A stretch of 64,000 nucleotides of DNA from JAMWCX01 sp964352425 (GTDB lineage: Bacteria > Omnitrophota > Gorgyraeia > 2-01-FULL-45-10), in NCBI GenBank assembly GCA_964352425.1, contig CAYGRZ010000001.1:1-64000 (forward strand). Direction: 5' to 3'. Within the stretch, counting starts at the first letter, position 1, and every line of letters starts with the position of its first letter. The notes beneath the pieces were generated by a model that searched no databases, was not told the origin of the DNA, and was given only the letters and a program-made list of their open reading frames with translations. Shown here piece after piece: positions 23,730 to 34,253 of the stretch. Made by a program: the position numbers and the translations under genes.

Positions 23730-26393
23730 ATGACGGAATTGCCTAAAGCGTACGATCCTCACGATGTAGAGGACAGGATCTATAAGACATGGGAAGAAAA
23801 CGGGTATTTTCACGCCGATCCGGATCCCGCTAAGAAGCCGTATTCGATAGTCATCCCGCCCCCCAATATCACCGGCATCCTGCATATGGGCCATGCCCTC
23901 AATAACACGATACAGGATATCCTTATCCGCTTCAAGCGTATGCAAGGTTTCCGGGCGGAGTGGATGCCGGGGACCGACCATGCCGGCATCGCCACGCAGA
24001 ACGTCGTCGAGAGGAAGCTTGCCAAGGACGGGATCAAGCGTCAGGAGCTGGGCCGGGAGAAGTTCGTCGAAGAGGTATGGAAGTGGCGCGAGGAATACGG
24101 CTCGACGATCATCCGCCAGCTAAAGTCGCTCGGCTGCTCCTGCGACTGGGAGCGGACCCGCTTCACGATGGATGAGGGCCTGTCCGATGCGGTGATCGAG
24201 GTATTCATCCGGCTCTATGAGAAGGGCCTCATCTACAGGGGCAATTACATAATCAACTGGTGCCCGCGGTGCCAGACCGCGCTCTCCGATGAGGAGTCGC
24301 AGCATAAAGACGTCGACGGCATGCTGTATTATGTCAAATATCCCGTCAAGGGCTCGACGAAGCAGAAGGAGGAGCATGTCACGATAGCGACGACGCGTCC
24401 GGAGACGATGCTCGGTGACGTTGCGATCGCGGTGAACCCGAAGGATAAGAGGTATAAGGGCCTCAAGGACAGGGTGGTCATCCTGCCGATTATGAACCGC
24501 GAGCTGAGGGTCGTGTTTGACACGCTTGTCGACATGAAGTTCGGCACCGGCGCGCTCAAAGTCACGCCCGCGCACGACCCGGTCGATTTCGAGCTCGGCC
24601 TGAAACACGGCCTCGAGCAGATCAACGTGATGAACGACGACGCTACCGTGAACGCAAACGGCGGCGAATACGAAGGGATGGACCGTTTCGAGGCCAGGGA
24701 AGCCATCGTCGAGGCGCTGAAGGAGCGGGGGCTCTTCATCAAGTCGGAACCGCACCGCCACGCGGTCGGCCATTGTTACCGGTGCCATACGATGGTCGAG
24801 CCGCGCCTGTCGCCGCAATGGTTCGTGAAGATGAAGCCGCTGGCGAAGCCGGCCATCGATGCCGTGAAGAGCGGTCAGATCAAGTTCTATCCCGCGCGGT
24901 GGATGAAGGTCTATCTTGACTGGATGGAGAATATCCGCGATTGGTGCATATCGCGCCAGATATGGTGGGGACATAGGATACCCGTCTACTACTGCAAAAA
25001 GTGCGAAGAGGGAAAAAGTATTATCGTTTCGAAGGCAAGGCCGGAGAAATGCCCGAAATGCGGCTCTGCCGATATAGAGCAGGATCCGGATGTGCTCGAT
25101 ACGTGGTTCTCGTCGTGGCTCTGGCCGTTCTCGACGTTCGGCTGGCCCAAGGATACGCCGGAGCTGAAATATTTCTATCCGACAGACGCGCTCGTCACCG
25201 CGCAGGAGATCATATTCTTCTGGGTGGCGAGGATGATCATGGCCGGCCTCGAGTTTAAGGGGGACATTCCGTTCAGGCATGTCTACATACACGGTACGGT
25301 CCGCGACATCACCGGCACGAAGATGTCGAAGTCGCTCGGCAACGTCATCGACCCGCTCGACATGATACAGAAGTACGGTACCGACGCGCTCCGCTTCAGC
25401 ATCATATCGATAACGTCGCAGGGGCAGGACGTCTTCCTGTCCGAGTCGAAGTTCGAGCTCGGCAGGAACTTCGCGAATAAGATCTGGAACGCTTCGCGGT
25501 TCATACTTTCAAACCTGAAATCCGAAGAGGTCAATACCGATCTCTGCGTTTTCTTTAAGGGTGCCAGCCTGACACTCCCGGAGAGGTGGGTACTCTCCCG
25601 GTTCTATTCGACGCTTCATTACGTCGGCGAATGCCTCGACCAGTACAGGTTTAACGAGGCTGCCAACGCTATATATGAATTCATATGGCATGAGTTCTGT
25701 GACTGGTACATTGAGACGGCAAAGACGACGATAGGCCGGGCGGCCTCGCAGGTGATACTCTATAAAGTCCTGGAGAAGTCGCTGCGCATGCTTCACCCGT
25801 TCATGCCCTTTATTACCGAAGAGATATGGCAGAAGCTGCCGCGGTCGAAAGACGTGGCGGCTGAGTCGATTATGCTCACGTCCTGGCCGCACATACAGAA
25901 AGAGATGATATCCAAAAAGTGTGAAACCCAGATGCAGGAGATCATACAGCTCGTCACCGCCGTACGGAATATCAGGGCGGTGTGGAATATAGACCTGAGG
26001 ACGGATCTGAATGTCATCATCAATGTCAGGGACGGAGCGCTCGGGAAGCTGATAGGCGACAATATTGATTTTGTGAAACGGATGGCAAGGATATTGGGCC
26101 TTAAGATCGGCACACACCCGAAGCCGAAGGGCGCGGCGGTCAGCATCATCGGCGCCATGGAGGTATACGTGCCGCTCGAAGGGCTGATAGATTTCCAGAA
26201 AGAGAAGGCTCGGCTCGAGAAGGAGATGGACAGGATGGCCCAGGAGATGAAGGCCCTCACAGGCCGCCTCAAAGACAAGCATTTCCTGTCCAAGGCGCCT
26301 GAAGAGGTAGTCGAGAAGCAGCGCCAGCGCAAGACGGAGCTGGCACTACAGATGGAGAAGTTGAAAGCCAACCTGAAAGAGATAGTTGCATAA
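23730..26393 (+). CDS. valS: Valyl-tRNA synthetase
   Basis: Charges tRNA-Val with valine. The 887-residue class I synthetase is complete: HIGH-type motif ILHMGHALNNT, the editing domain (TTRPETMLGD), KMSKS motif (TKMSKSLGNVID), anticodon-binding domain, and the C-terminal coiled coil (about residues 815-885, QKEKARLEKEMDRM). Its position after cimA fits branched-chain amino-acid use. No T-box-like leader was seen upstream. Confidence 0.98.
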   Translation: MTELPKAYDPHDVEDRIYKTWEENGYFHADPDPAKKPYSIVIPPPNITGILHMGHALNNTIQDILIRFKRMQGFRAEWMPGTDHAGIATQNVVERKLAKDGIKRQELGREKFVEEVWKWREEYGSTIIRQLKSLGCSCDWERTRFTMDEGLSDAVIEVFIRLYEKGLIYRGNYIINWCPRCQTALSDEESQHKDVDGMLYYVKYPVKGSTKQKEEHVTIATTRPETMLGDVAIAVNPKDKRYKGLKDRVVILPIMNRELRVVFDTLVDMKFGTGALKVTPAHDPVDFELGLKHGLEQINVMNDDATVNANGGEYEGMDRFEAREAIVEALKERGLFIKSEPHRHAVGHCYRCHTMVEPRLSPQWFVKMKPLAKPAIDAVKSGQIKFYPARWMKVYLDWMENIRDWCISRQIWWGHRIPVYYCKKCEEGKSIIVSKARPEKCPKCGSADIEQDPDVLDTWFSSWLWPFSTFGWPKDTPELKYFYPTDALVTAQEIIFFWVARMIMAGLEFKGDIPFRHVYIHGTVRDITGTKMSKSLGNVIDPLDMIQKYGTDALRFSIISITSQGQDVFLSESKFELGRNFANKIWNASRFILSNLKSEEVNTDLCVFFKGASLTLPERWVLSRFYSTLHYVGECLDQYRFNEAANAIYEFIWHEFCDWYIETAKTTIGRAASQVILYKVLEKSLRMLHPFMPFITEEIWQKLPRSKDVAAESIMLTSWPHIQKEMISKKCETQMQEIIQLVTAVRNIRAVWNIDLRTDLNVIINVRDGALGKLIGDNIDFVKRMARILGLKIGTHPKPKGAAVSIIGAMEVYVPLEGLIDFQKEKARLEKEMDRMAQEMKALTGRLKDKHFLSKAPEEVVEKQRQRKTELALQMEKLKANLKEIVA

Positions 26394-26407
26394 CCGGGGA
26401 GGGTACA

Positions 26408-26695
26408 ATGGTGAAGTGTTTATTGTCAGTGATCGTTTTGGCGGGCTTTATTTTCACGGGCGCGTATGCCGCTGATGACCAGAAGGCGCAATGCGCGACA
26501 GTGGCCACCCGTTCCGATGACCAATCAGGCATACTGGGTTTCAATCCGTTTAAGGCCCGCCAGGCAAGGGGGCTGGGTGATGACGAAGGCGGCGGCGCCG
26601 ACAGGATGGGTGTCATGTCACCGGGGCAGTCATACGACGGGAATACCGGAATGCCGAATGTAGTCTCAAGCGACAGCTCGGACCAGGTCTGGTAG
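26408..26695 (+). CDS. Small secreted protein of unknown function
   Basis: Not recognised. The 95-residue product has a clear signal peptide (MVKCLLSVIVLAGFIFTGAYA, cleaved near AYA-AD). The mature part is about 74 residues, rich in Gly, Asp and Ser, without predicted membrane segments or repeats (ending SSDSSDQVW). GGGAGGGT lies before the ATG. It sits between valS and nadC in the same orientation with tight spacing, so it is probably expressed with them. Confidence 0.75.
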   Translation: MVKCLLSVIVLAGFIFTGAYAADDQKAQCATVATRSDDQSGILGFNPFKARQARGLGDDEGGGADRMGVMSPGQSYDGNTGMPNVVSSDSSDQVW

Positions 26696-26699
26696 GCTC

Positions 26700-27572
26700 A
26701 TGCGGCTGGATAAGGAACGGGTGCTCCCGATCATCAAGGCGGCGCTGAAAGAGGATATCGGCAAAGGCGACGTGACGACGCAGGCGCTTGTCGAGAAGAC
26801 GGCAAGCACGAACGCGGCGATCGCTACCAGGGAAGAGTGCGTCGTCTGCGGGCTCGAGATCGCCGAATGGACAATGGCCCAGATCGATTTCAGCGTGCGC
26901 TTCAAGCCCAATTGCAGGGACGGCGCGTCTGTCGGGAGCGGCATGGAGATCGCGTTCCTTGAAGGCCATACGGCATCCATATTGAGGGCGGAGCGCACGA
27001 TGCTCAATTTCATCGCGCTGCTGAGCGGTATCGCGACCAGGACGAAAGAGTTCGCGGACAAGGTCAAGCCGTACGGCGTGAAGATCATGGACACGCGCAA
27101 GACTCTGCCGCTCTTGCGCTATCTCGAGAAGTACGCGGTCGCGACCGGCGGGGGCACGAACCACCGGATGGGGCTGTATGACCAGGTGCTGATAAAGGAT
27201 AACCATATTAAGGGCCAAGGGCTAAGAGCTAAGGGCGAAGGAAAAGGGCTTCTACAGGAAATGGTCGAGGCGGCAAGAAAGAGGACTCAGAAAGGCACCG
27301 TCATAGAGATCGAGGTCGAGAGCCTTGAGGAGTTCAATGACGCGCTTTCAGGCAAGCCCGATATCATCATGCTTGATAATATGACCCCGAACCTCATCAG
27401 GGCCTGCGTCGAGATACGGAAGCTCGCCAAGGCCAAGCCGCTCCTCGAAGCATCGGGCGGCATCACGCTGGACAATGTTGAGGCCTACGCCAGGACCGGC
27501 GTCGATATGATGTCTGTCGGGTCGCTGACGGGGTCTGTCAGTGCGATCGATATGTCTCTGGACATAGCCTGA
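26700..27572 (+). CDS. nadC: Nicotinate-nucleotide pyrophosphorylase (carboxylating)
   Basis: Forms nicotinate mononucleotide from quinolinate and PRPP in NAD synthesis. The 290-residue protein has EDIGKGDVTTQ, AERTMLNFIALLSGIAT, DTRKTLPLLRYLEKYAV, GGGTNHRMGLYD and the C-terminal EASGGITLDNVEAYARTGVD. Residues about 171-180 after LIKDNHI come from a four-unit heptamer array (27210-27237) and make the loop about ten residues longer than usual. No nadA or nadB is nearby. Confidence 0.96.
   Translation: MRLDKERVLPIIKAALKEDIGKGDVTTQALVEKTASTNAAIATREECVVCGLEIAEWTMAQIDFSVRFKPNCRDGASVGSGMEIAFLEGHTASILRAERTMLNFIALLSGIATRTKEFADKVKPYGVKIMDTRKTLPLLRYLEKYAVATGGGTNHRMGLYDQVLIKDNHIKGQGLRAKGEGKGLLQEMVEAARKRTQKGTVIEIEVESLEEFNDALSGKPDIIMLDNMTPNLIRACVEIRKLAKAKPLLEASGGITLDNVEAYARTGVDMMSVGSLTGSVSAIDMSLDIA
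27210..27237 (+). repeat. Intragenic heptamer array AAGGGCN x4 in nadC
   Basis: Four 7-bp units read AAGGGCC, AAGGGCT, AAGAGCT, AAGGGCG, followed by two degenerate units (AAGGAAA, AGGGCTT). It is translated in frame right after the conserved LIKDNHI of NadC. It is the same unit family as in recG (3513-3540). Confidence 0.75.
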
Positions 27573-27573
27573 T

Positions 27574-29553
<1,980 letters not shown>

Positions 29554-29575
29554 GGCTAAAGGCCGGGAGTAGTAT

Positions 29576-30553
29576 ATGTTGGATGAGAAGATCCTGGACA
29601 TCTTAAGGAGCAGCGGGCAGTCGCACGTCTCGGGAGAAGACCTGTGCAAGCTCGCCGGCATCTCGAGGGCAGCCATATGGAAGCACATGGAGAAGCTCAG
29701 GGAAGAGGGGTACAACATAGAGGCGTCGCCGCATCTCGGATACCGGCTCATCAGCATACCCGACAGGCTTATCCCGGGAGAGGTCAAATCGGGCTTAAAG
29801 ACCCGGATACTCGGCAAAGAGGTGATCTCATACAGGAAGGTCGATTCGACGAACGACGTCGCATACAGCCTTGCGGAGAAGGCCCTGAAGGAAGGCGCGG
29901 TTATATTCGCCGATGAGCAGGCCAGGGGCAAGGGCAGGCAGGGCAGGACCTGGTCATCGCCGCCAAGAGGCGGTATCTACATGTCCTGCATACTGAGGCC
30001 CGCGATGGCGCCGGCCGAGATATCGAAGATAACGCTCGTCGCGGCCGTCGCGGTGGCGAAGGCGATACGGATGGTCACCGGCCTCGACGCCAGGATAAAG
30101 TGGCCGAACGATATTTTAATAGGCCAGAACAAGGTATGCGGCATCCTGACCGAGATGAAGGCCGAGCAGGACAGAATCGCCTTCATAATCCTCGGCATAG
30201 GCATCAACGTAAACACGGCCGCAAAGAGCCTGCCGAAAGGCGCCACGTCGCTGAAGCTGGAATCGAAAGGCTCCGGCAAGGGCGAGGATATATCGCGCGT
30301 TGAGCTTGCGCGCAAGGTGCTCGAAGAGCTTGATGAATACTACGATATCCTGATGAGGAAGGGCTTCAAGCCCGTCATAGACGAGTGGAAGGAACTCTCG
30401 GCGATGCTCGGCTCGAGGATCAAGGTCGTGCTGCCGGCACGAGCGTTTGAAGGCACGGCGCATAACGTTGACCCTGACGGCAGCCTGGTGGTCAGGCTCG
30501 ATTCAGGCGTGTTGCAGAAAGTCCAATCCGGTGATATAGTGATGGTGCGATGA
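29576..30553 (+). CDS. birA: Bifunctional biotin-protein ligase / biotin operon repressor
   Basis: Attaches biotin to AccB and, with its N-terminal winged helix, can repress biotin genes. The 325-residue protein has the HTH (SRAAIWKHMEKLREEGY), the ligase core with the biotinyl-AMP loop (ARGKGRQGRTWSSPPRGGIYMS), KWPNDILIGQNKVCGILTE and GIGINVN, and a C-terminal SH3-like domain. AccB encoded at 61070 is the expected substrate. It overlaps coaX by 4 nt. Confidence 0.96.
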   Translation: MLDEKILDILRSSGQSHVSGEDLCKLAGISRAAIWKHMEKLREEGYNIEASPHLGYRLISIPDRLIPGEVKSGLKTRILGKEVISYRKVDSTNDVAYSLAEKALKEGAVIFADEQARGKGRQGRTWSSPPRGGIYMSCILRPAMAPAEISKITLVAAVAVAKAIRMVTGLDARIKWPNDILIGQNKVCGILTEMKAEQDRIAFIILGIGINVNTAAKSLPKGATSLKLESKGSGKGEDISRVELARKVLEELDEYYDILMRKGFKPVIDEWKELSAMLGSRIKVVLPARAFEGTAHNVDPDGSLVVRLDSGVLQKVQSGDIVMVR

Positions 30554-31308
30554 AGAACCTTCTGGCGCTTGATATCGGAAATACGAATATAACGGCCGGT
30601 ATTTTTACGGAACGTACATTGGCCGCCAAGGGCAAGACACCGACGCATCGCAGCAGCCTCTACGGACGTTTCCTGAGGAAGCTTTGCAGGCGAGCGGGCC
30701 TCGGGGCCGAAGATATCAATGGTGTGATCATCGCCAGCGTCGTGCCGCTGGCGCTCTCGCGCGTTTGTGTGGAGCTCGGCAGGACATTCGGGTGCGCCAT
30801 CCGGATCACCGGCAGGGACGCCATCGTCCCGATCAGGAACCGGTACAGGGTCAGGGCCGAGGTCGGCCAGGACAGGCTCGTCAACGCATATGCCGCGATG
30901 AAACTGTATGGCTCGCCGGCGGTCATAGTGGATTTAGGGACGGCGATAACGCTCGATGTCGTTTCGGCAAAGGGTGAATATCTTGGAGGCCTCATACTCC
31001 CCGGCATTGAGATGTCGCTTACCGGCCTCTTCAGGAAGACGGCGATGCTGCCGCGTGTTGAACTCAAGGCAGCAGGCCCTATCATCGGAAGGGATACCGC
31101 CGACAGCATCCGCGGCGGCATCCTGTTCGGCTTCGGCGCGATGTGCGACGGCCTTTTTGCGCAGTACCGCACGATGCTCGGAAAAAAGACAAAGGCGATA
31201 ATGACCGGCGGTAGCGCCTCCCTCATCAGCAGATACACGAAGTCGTTCCGGGCCGTGGATGAGGACCTTACCCTGAAGGGGCTCTACCTTATTAATAGGG
31301 ACGTTTAA
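30550..31308 (+). CDS. coaX: Type III pantothenate kinase
   Basis: Phosphorylates pantothenate, the first step of CoA synthesis. The 252-residue protein belongs to the ASKHA-fold type III family: LALDIGNTNITAGIF, the mid-region VGQDRLVNAYAAM, VDLGTAITLDVVS and LGGLILPGIEMSLTGLF. birA-coaX is a frequent bacterial pair. It complements coaD at 4696. Confidence 0.96.
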   Translation: MKNLLALDIGNTNITAGIFTERTLAAKGKTPTHRSSLYGRFLRKLCRRAGLGAEDINGVIIASVVPLALSRVCVELGRTFGCAIRITGRDAIVPIRNRYRVRAEVGQDRLVNAYAAMKLYGSPAVIVDLGTAITLDVVSAKGEYLGGLILPGIEMSLTGLFRKTAMLPRVELKAAGPIIGRDTADSIRGGILFGFGAMCDGLFAQYRTMLGKKTKAIMTGGSASLISRYTKSFRAVDEDLTLKGLYLINRDV

Positions 31309-31361
31309 GTCTAATAAATATGTTGTCCGAAACGCATTGTATAAAGATAGGAGATGATGCT

Positions 31362-31901
31362 ATGAAGAAAGTTGCCCTGTTGGCGATTGTCTTATTCCTG
31401 TGCGGCGCCTCTTGCGCGGTCGCCCAGACCGATATGACAGCCAAGGAGGAACGCGAGCTCGAGGAGCTTTCGAAACGGATGGTCCGCATGAAACGCGCCG
31501 TAGATAAGTTCGCAAACGAGCTTGTGTCATCTTTTCCCGACCAGGGGCGGCCCGCAGCGGGCGTTTTCGGCGGCAACGTCAGGGTGGATATCGTAGAGAA
31601 CGAAAAAGATTTTGTGGTGACGGCGGACCTGCCGGGCATGGACAAGGATAAGATAGTAGTAACGCTGGAAGGTAACAGGATCCTGAAGATCTCGGGCTCG
31701 AGAGAGATGTCCAAGACGGAGTCAGGCCCCAATGTCGTGAAGCAGGAGCGGATGGCAGGCAGGTTCGAAAGAGCGCTGGAGCTTCCCGCCGAATGTAAGG
31801 GCGATGGTGTAGAGGCATCCTATAAGAACGGCGTCCTCGAAGTGATCGTGCCCAAGAAGGAACCGGTGAAGCCGGCGACGATAAAGGTCAACGTGCAGTA
31901 G
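31362..31901 (+). CDS. Hsp20/alpha-crystallin-type protein with a signal peptide
   Basis: A 179-residue small heat-shock protein whose Sec signal peptide (MKKVALLAIVLFLCGASCAV, cleaved near AVA-QT) implies export, unusual because Hsp20 proteins are normally cytoplasmic. After a charged helical stretch (about residues 28-55) the alpha-crystallin domain spans about 70-175, with VRVDIVENEKDFVVTADLPG, the GRFERALELP segment and YKNGVLEVIVPKK. The start is ATG 31362 with AGGAG 8 nt upstream; 14 further upstream codons are open but lack a ribosome site. A periplasmic holdase role is inference. Confidence 0.88.
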   Translation: MKKVALLAIVLFLCGASCAVAQTDMTAKEERELEELSKRMVRMKRAVDKFANELVSSFPDQGRPAAGVFGGNVRVDIVENEKDFVVTADLPGMDKDKIVVTLEGNRILKISGSREMSKTESGPNVVKQERMAGRFERALELPAECKGDGVEASYKNGVLEVIVPKKEPVKPATIKVNVQ

Positions 31902-31925
31902 CATAAAGAAGAAGGGGTGGGGAGA

Positions 31926-32480
31926 GTGAAAGCGTCTGAATTAAAAAGAGGAATGATCATCCGGGAAGGAGGCGAGCTTCTGGTCGTGATCGAGATGGAA
32001 CACAGGACTCCCGGAAACTTACGCGCGATCTACCAGGCGACGCTGAAGAATATCTTAAGCGGCAAGGTGGTTAATAAGCGCTTCAGCCCGGGCGACTCGG
32101 TCGAAAAGGCGGATCTCGATACGAAGAAGATGCAGTATCTTTACAGCGACCATGCGGGCTTTCATTTCATGGATATGGCCAATTACGAGTCGATCACGCT
32201 GGACGCTACGCTCGTCGGAAAGACGAAGGACTTCCTGAAGGAAAACCTCGAGGTCGAGGTCCTTTATTACGAGCATAACCCCGTTGCGATAGAGGTGCCC
32301 GTGAGCGTCGGCTTGAAGATCACCGAATCCGCTCCCGGCGCCAAAGGCGACACCTCGGGCAGGGCGATGAAGCCGGCAACGCTCGAGACCGGGCTCGTCG
32401 TTAACGTGCCTCTCTTTATTGAGGAAGGCGAGACGGTCTTAGTCGATACACGAACAGGCGAATACCTTGGCAGGTCATAA
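31926..32480 (+). CDS. efp: Elongation factor P, variant without the modifiable loop lysine
   Basis: Helps ribosomes pass polyproline stretches. The three EF-P domains are present (about 185 aa), including the C-terminal ETGLVVNVPLFIEEGE and DTRTGEYLGR. The loop that in typical EF-P reads KPGKG, with the modified lysine, reads RTPGNLRA here, so Asn31 replaces the lysine (or EarP-type arginine). I favour GTG 31926 (MKASELKRG); GTG 31917 is the alternative. Genes for lysine modification are not seen nearby. Its stop overlaps the next gene. Confidence 0.93.
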   Translation: MKASELKRGMIIREGGELLVVIEMEHRTPGNLRAIYQATLKNILSGKVVNKRFSPGDSVEKADLDTKKMQYLYSDHAGFHFMDMANYESITLDATLVGKTKDFLKENLEVEVLYYEHNPVAIEVPVSVGLKITESAPGAKGDTSGRAMKPATLETGLVVNVPLFIEEGETVLVDTRTGEYLGRS

Positions 32481-33669
32481 TTATAAGGTCATCGTGATCG
32501 GGGGCGGGGCCTCCGGCATGGTCAGCGCCATCAGCGCGGCCCGGCGCGGGGCCTCGGTTGCGATATGCGAGAAGATGCCGCGGCTCGGCAGGAAGGTGCT
32601 CGCCTCCGGTAACGGCAGATGTAACCTGACCAACGACGCGCTCGACAGCTCATTCTACAATCCTGCGGCCGGAGCGCTCGTCACGTCGGTATTTTCAAGA
32701 TTCGGAAACTCCTGCATAAAAGATCTCTTCGCAGAGCTCGGCCTCAAGACGTATTCCGAGGAGGGCCGCGTCTTTCCGTCCACAAACCAGTCATCGTCCG
32801 TGCTGAAAGTCATTGAGCTCGAGCTCCAGAGGCTCTCCGTTGCCATCGATCACGGTTTCGACGTAATCGCCATCTCGCATGTCGGCGACGGTTTTATCGT
32901 GACCTCGAAGGCAGGCAAGAAGCTGACGAGCCTGCAGGTCATCATCGCATGCGGCGGCAGGTCGTATCCGGCGTTCGGATCGGACGGCAGCGCGTACGCA
33001 TGTGCGAGGTCGCTGGGCCATTCGATCATCGAGCCGGTCCCCGTAGCGGTTCCTTTGGTCACCAAGGACGCGCTGTGCCACAGCCTCCAGGGGCAGAAGA
33101 TATTCGCTGGAGCCAAAGCCCTCATCGATGGCGCGGCCGTATCGCAGGCCTCCGGAGACCTTTTGTTCACCAAATACGGACTGTCCGGGACTGCCATCAT
33201 CGATATAAGCGACGCTATCTCGGTCGCGGTCAACCGGGACGGGAAAAAAGATGTGGTCGTTTCGACAGATTTAGTGCCGTTCATGGCCTCCGGCGAGCTT
33301 GAGTCGGAGCTTGCGCTACGGATCGGCCGGGGATGGCCGGCCGAAGAGCTCGCGGCCGGGATCCTGCCCAATAAATTCGGCCCGGCGCTCAAAACTATTT
33401 TCAAGACCGGCGCCGCAGCTGCGATAACTGTCGCTTTAAAAGACAGGCGCTTCACTGTGATCGGTACCCGCGGATGGAACGAGGCCGATTTTACCGCGGG
33501 CGGGGTCAATGTGGGCGAGATAGACGAGATAAACCTCGAGTCAAGGATCCAAAAAGGCGTCTATTTCTCCGGCGAGATCCTTGACGTCAACGGCAGGAGA
33601 GGCGGTTACAATCTCGCCTGGGCATGGGCATCGGGGTTTATAGCGGGGGAGAGCGCGGCGAATGCGTAG
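32467..33669 (+). CDS. HI0933-family FAD-dependent oxidoreductase (BaiN-like)
   Basis: A 400-residue flavoprotein of the HI0933/BaiN family. It has the N-terminal dinucleotide fold VIVIGGGASGMVSAISAAR, the family motif GRKVLASGNGRCNLTN, the central insertion domain, and the C-terminal GGVNVGEIDEINLESR...FSGEILDVNGRRGGYNLAWAWASG. The physiological substrate of most members is unknown. The start is TTG 32467, which overlaps the efp end by 14 nt. Confidence 0.93.
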   Translation: MAGHNYKVIVIGGGASGMVSAISAARRGASVAICEKMPRLGRKVLASGNGRCNLTNDALDSSFYNPAAGALVTSVFSRFGNSCIKDLFAELGLKTYSEEGRVFPSTNQSSSVLKVIELELQRLSVAIDHGFDVIAISHVGDGFIVTSKAGKKLTSLQVIIACGGRSYPAFGSDGSAYACARSLGHSIIEPVPVAVPLVTKDALCHSLQGQKIFAGAKALIDGAAVSQASGDLLFTKYGLSGTAIIDISDAISVAVNRDGKKDVVVSTDLVPFMASGELESELALRIGRGWPAEELAAGILPNKFGPALKTIFKTGAAAAITVALKDRRFTVIGTRGWNEADFTAGGVNVGEIDEINLESRIQKGVYFSGEILDVNGRRGGYNLAWAWASGFIAGESAANA

Positions 33670-34243
33670 GATCATACTGGCATCGGGATCTGCGGCGCGA
33701 CAGAAGCTCTTACGGCAGATCGGGCTCAAATTTACCGTCGTTAAGTCCGGGGCAAAGGAAAACCGCACGCTGAAGGGAAGCTGCGCGGACCTTGTGATCG
33801 GCAACGCGTTACGGAAGGCGCGCGAGGCGGCCTCTCGTTTCGATACGGGCGTTGTGATCGCGGCCGATACCGTCGTGCTGGTCGGGAAGAAGATCATAGG
33901 CAAACCGAAGAGCCTGCCTGACGCGTCCAGGACGCTCAAGCTGCTGTCGAGACGCCCGCAATGGGTCTATAGCGGCATCGCCGTCATCGATATCGATAGG
34001 GCAAAGACGTATACCGGCCACGAGAAGACGAAAGTATATATGTGCCCACTGACCGGCGCTCAGATACGGAACTATTTTAAAAAGGTGTCGCCTCTGGGCA
34101 AGGCAGGCTCGTTCGACATACAGGGGATGGGCGGAGCATTCATCGACCGCATCGAGGGATGTTTTTACAATGTCGTGGGGCTGCCGCTCGCGAAACTCGC
34201 GAAGATGCTGGCTCGCGCAGGGGTTGATCTCTCCCATAAATAA
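33662..34243 (+). CDS. maf: Maf-family nucleoside triphosphate pyrophosphatase
   Basis: House-cleaning NTP pyrophosphatase (dTTP/UTP or m7GTP type) linked to septum control in some bacteria. The 193-residue protein begins IILASGSAARQKLLRQIG and has AADTVV, IGKPKS, GKAGSFDIQGMGGAFIDRIEG and YNVVGLPL. It overlaps the HI0933-type gene by 8 nt. Confidence 0.95.
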   Translation: MRRIILASGSAARQKLLRQIGLKFTVVKSGAKENRTLKGSCADLVIGNALRKAREAASRFDTGVVIAADTVVLVGKKIIGKPKSLPDASRTLKLLSRRPQWVYSGIAVIDIDRAKTYTGHEKTKVYMCPLTGAQIRNYFKKVSPLGKAGSFDIQGMGGAFIDRIEGCFYNVVGLPLAKLAKMLARAGVDLSHK

Positions 34244-34253
34244 GGACTAGCGG

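Noticed and set aside
24120..25292. 390-codon minus-strand frame opposite valS
   Set aside because: Shadow of a full-length synthetase gene; composition is Arg/His/Leu rich without motifs.
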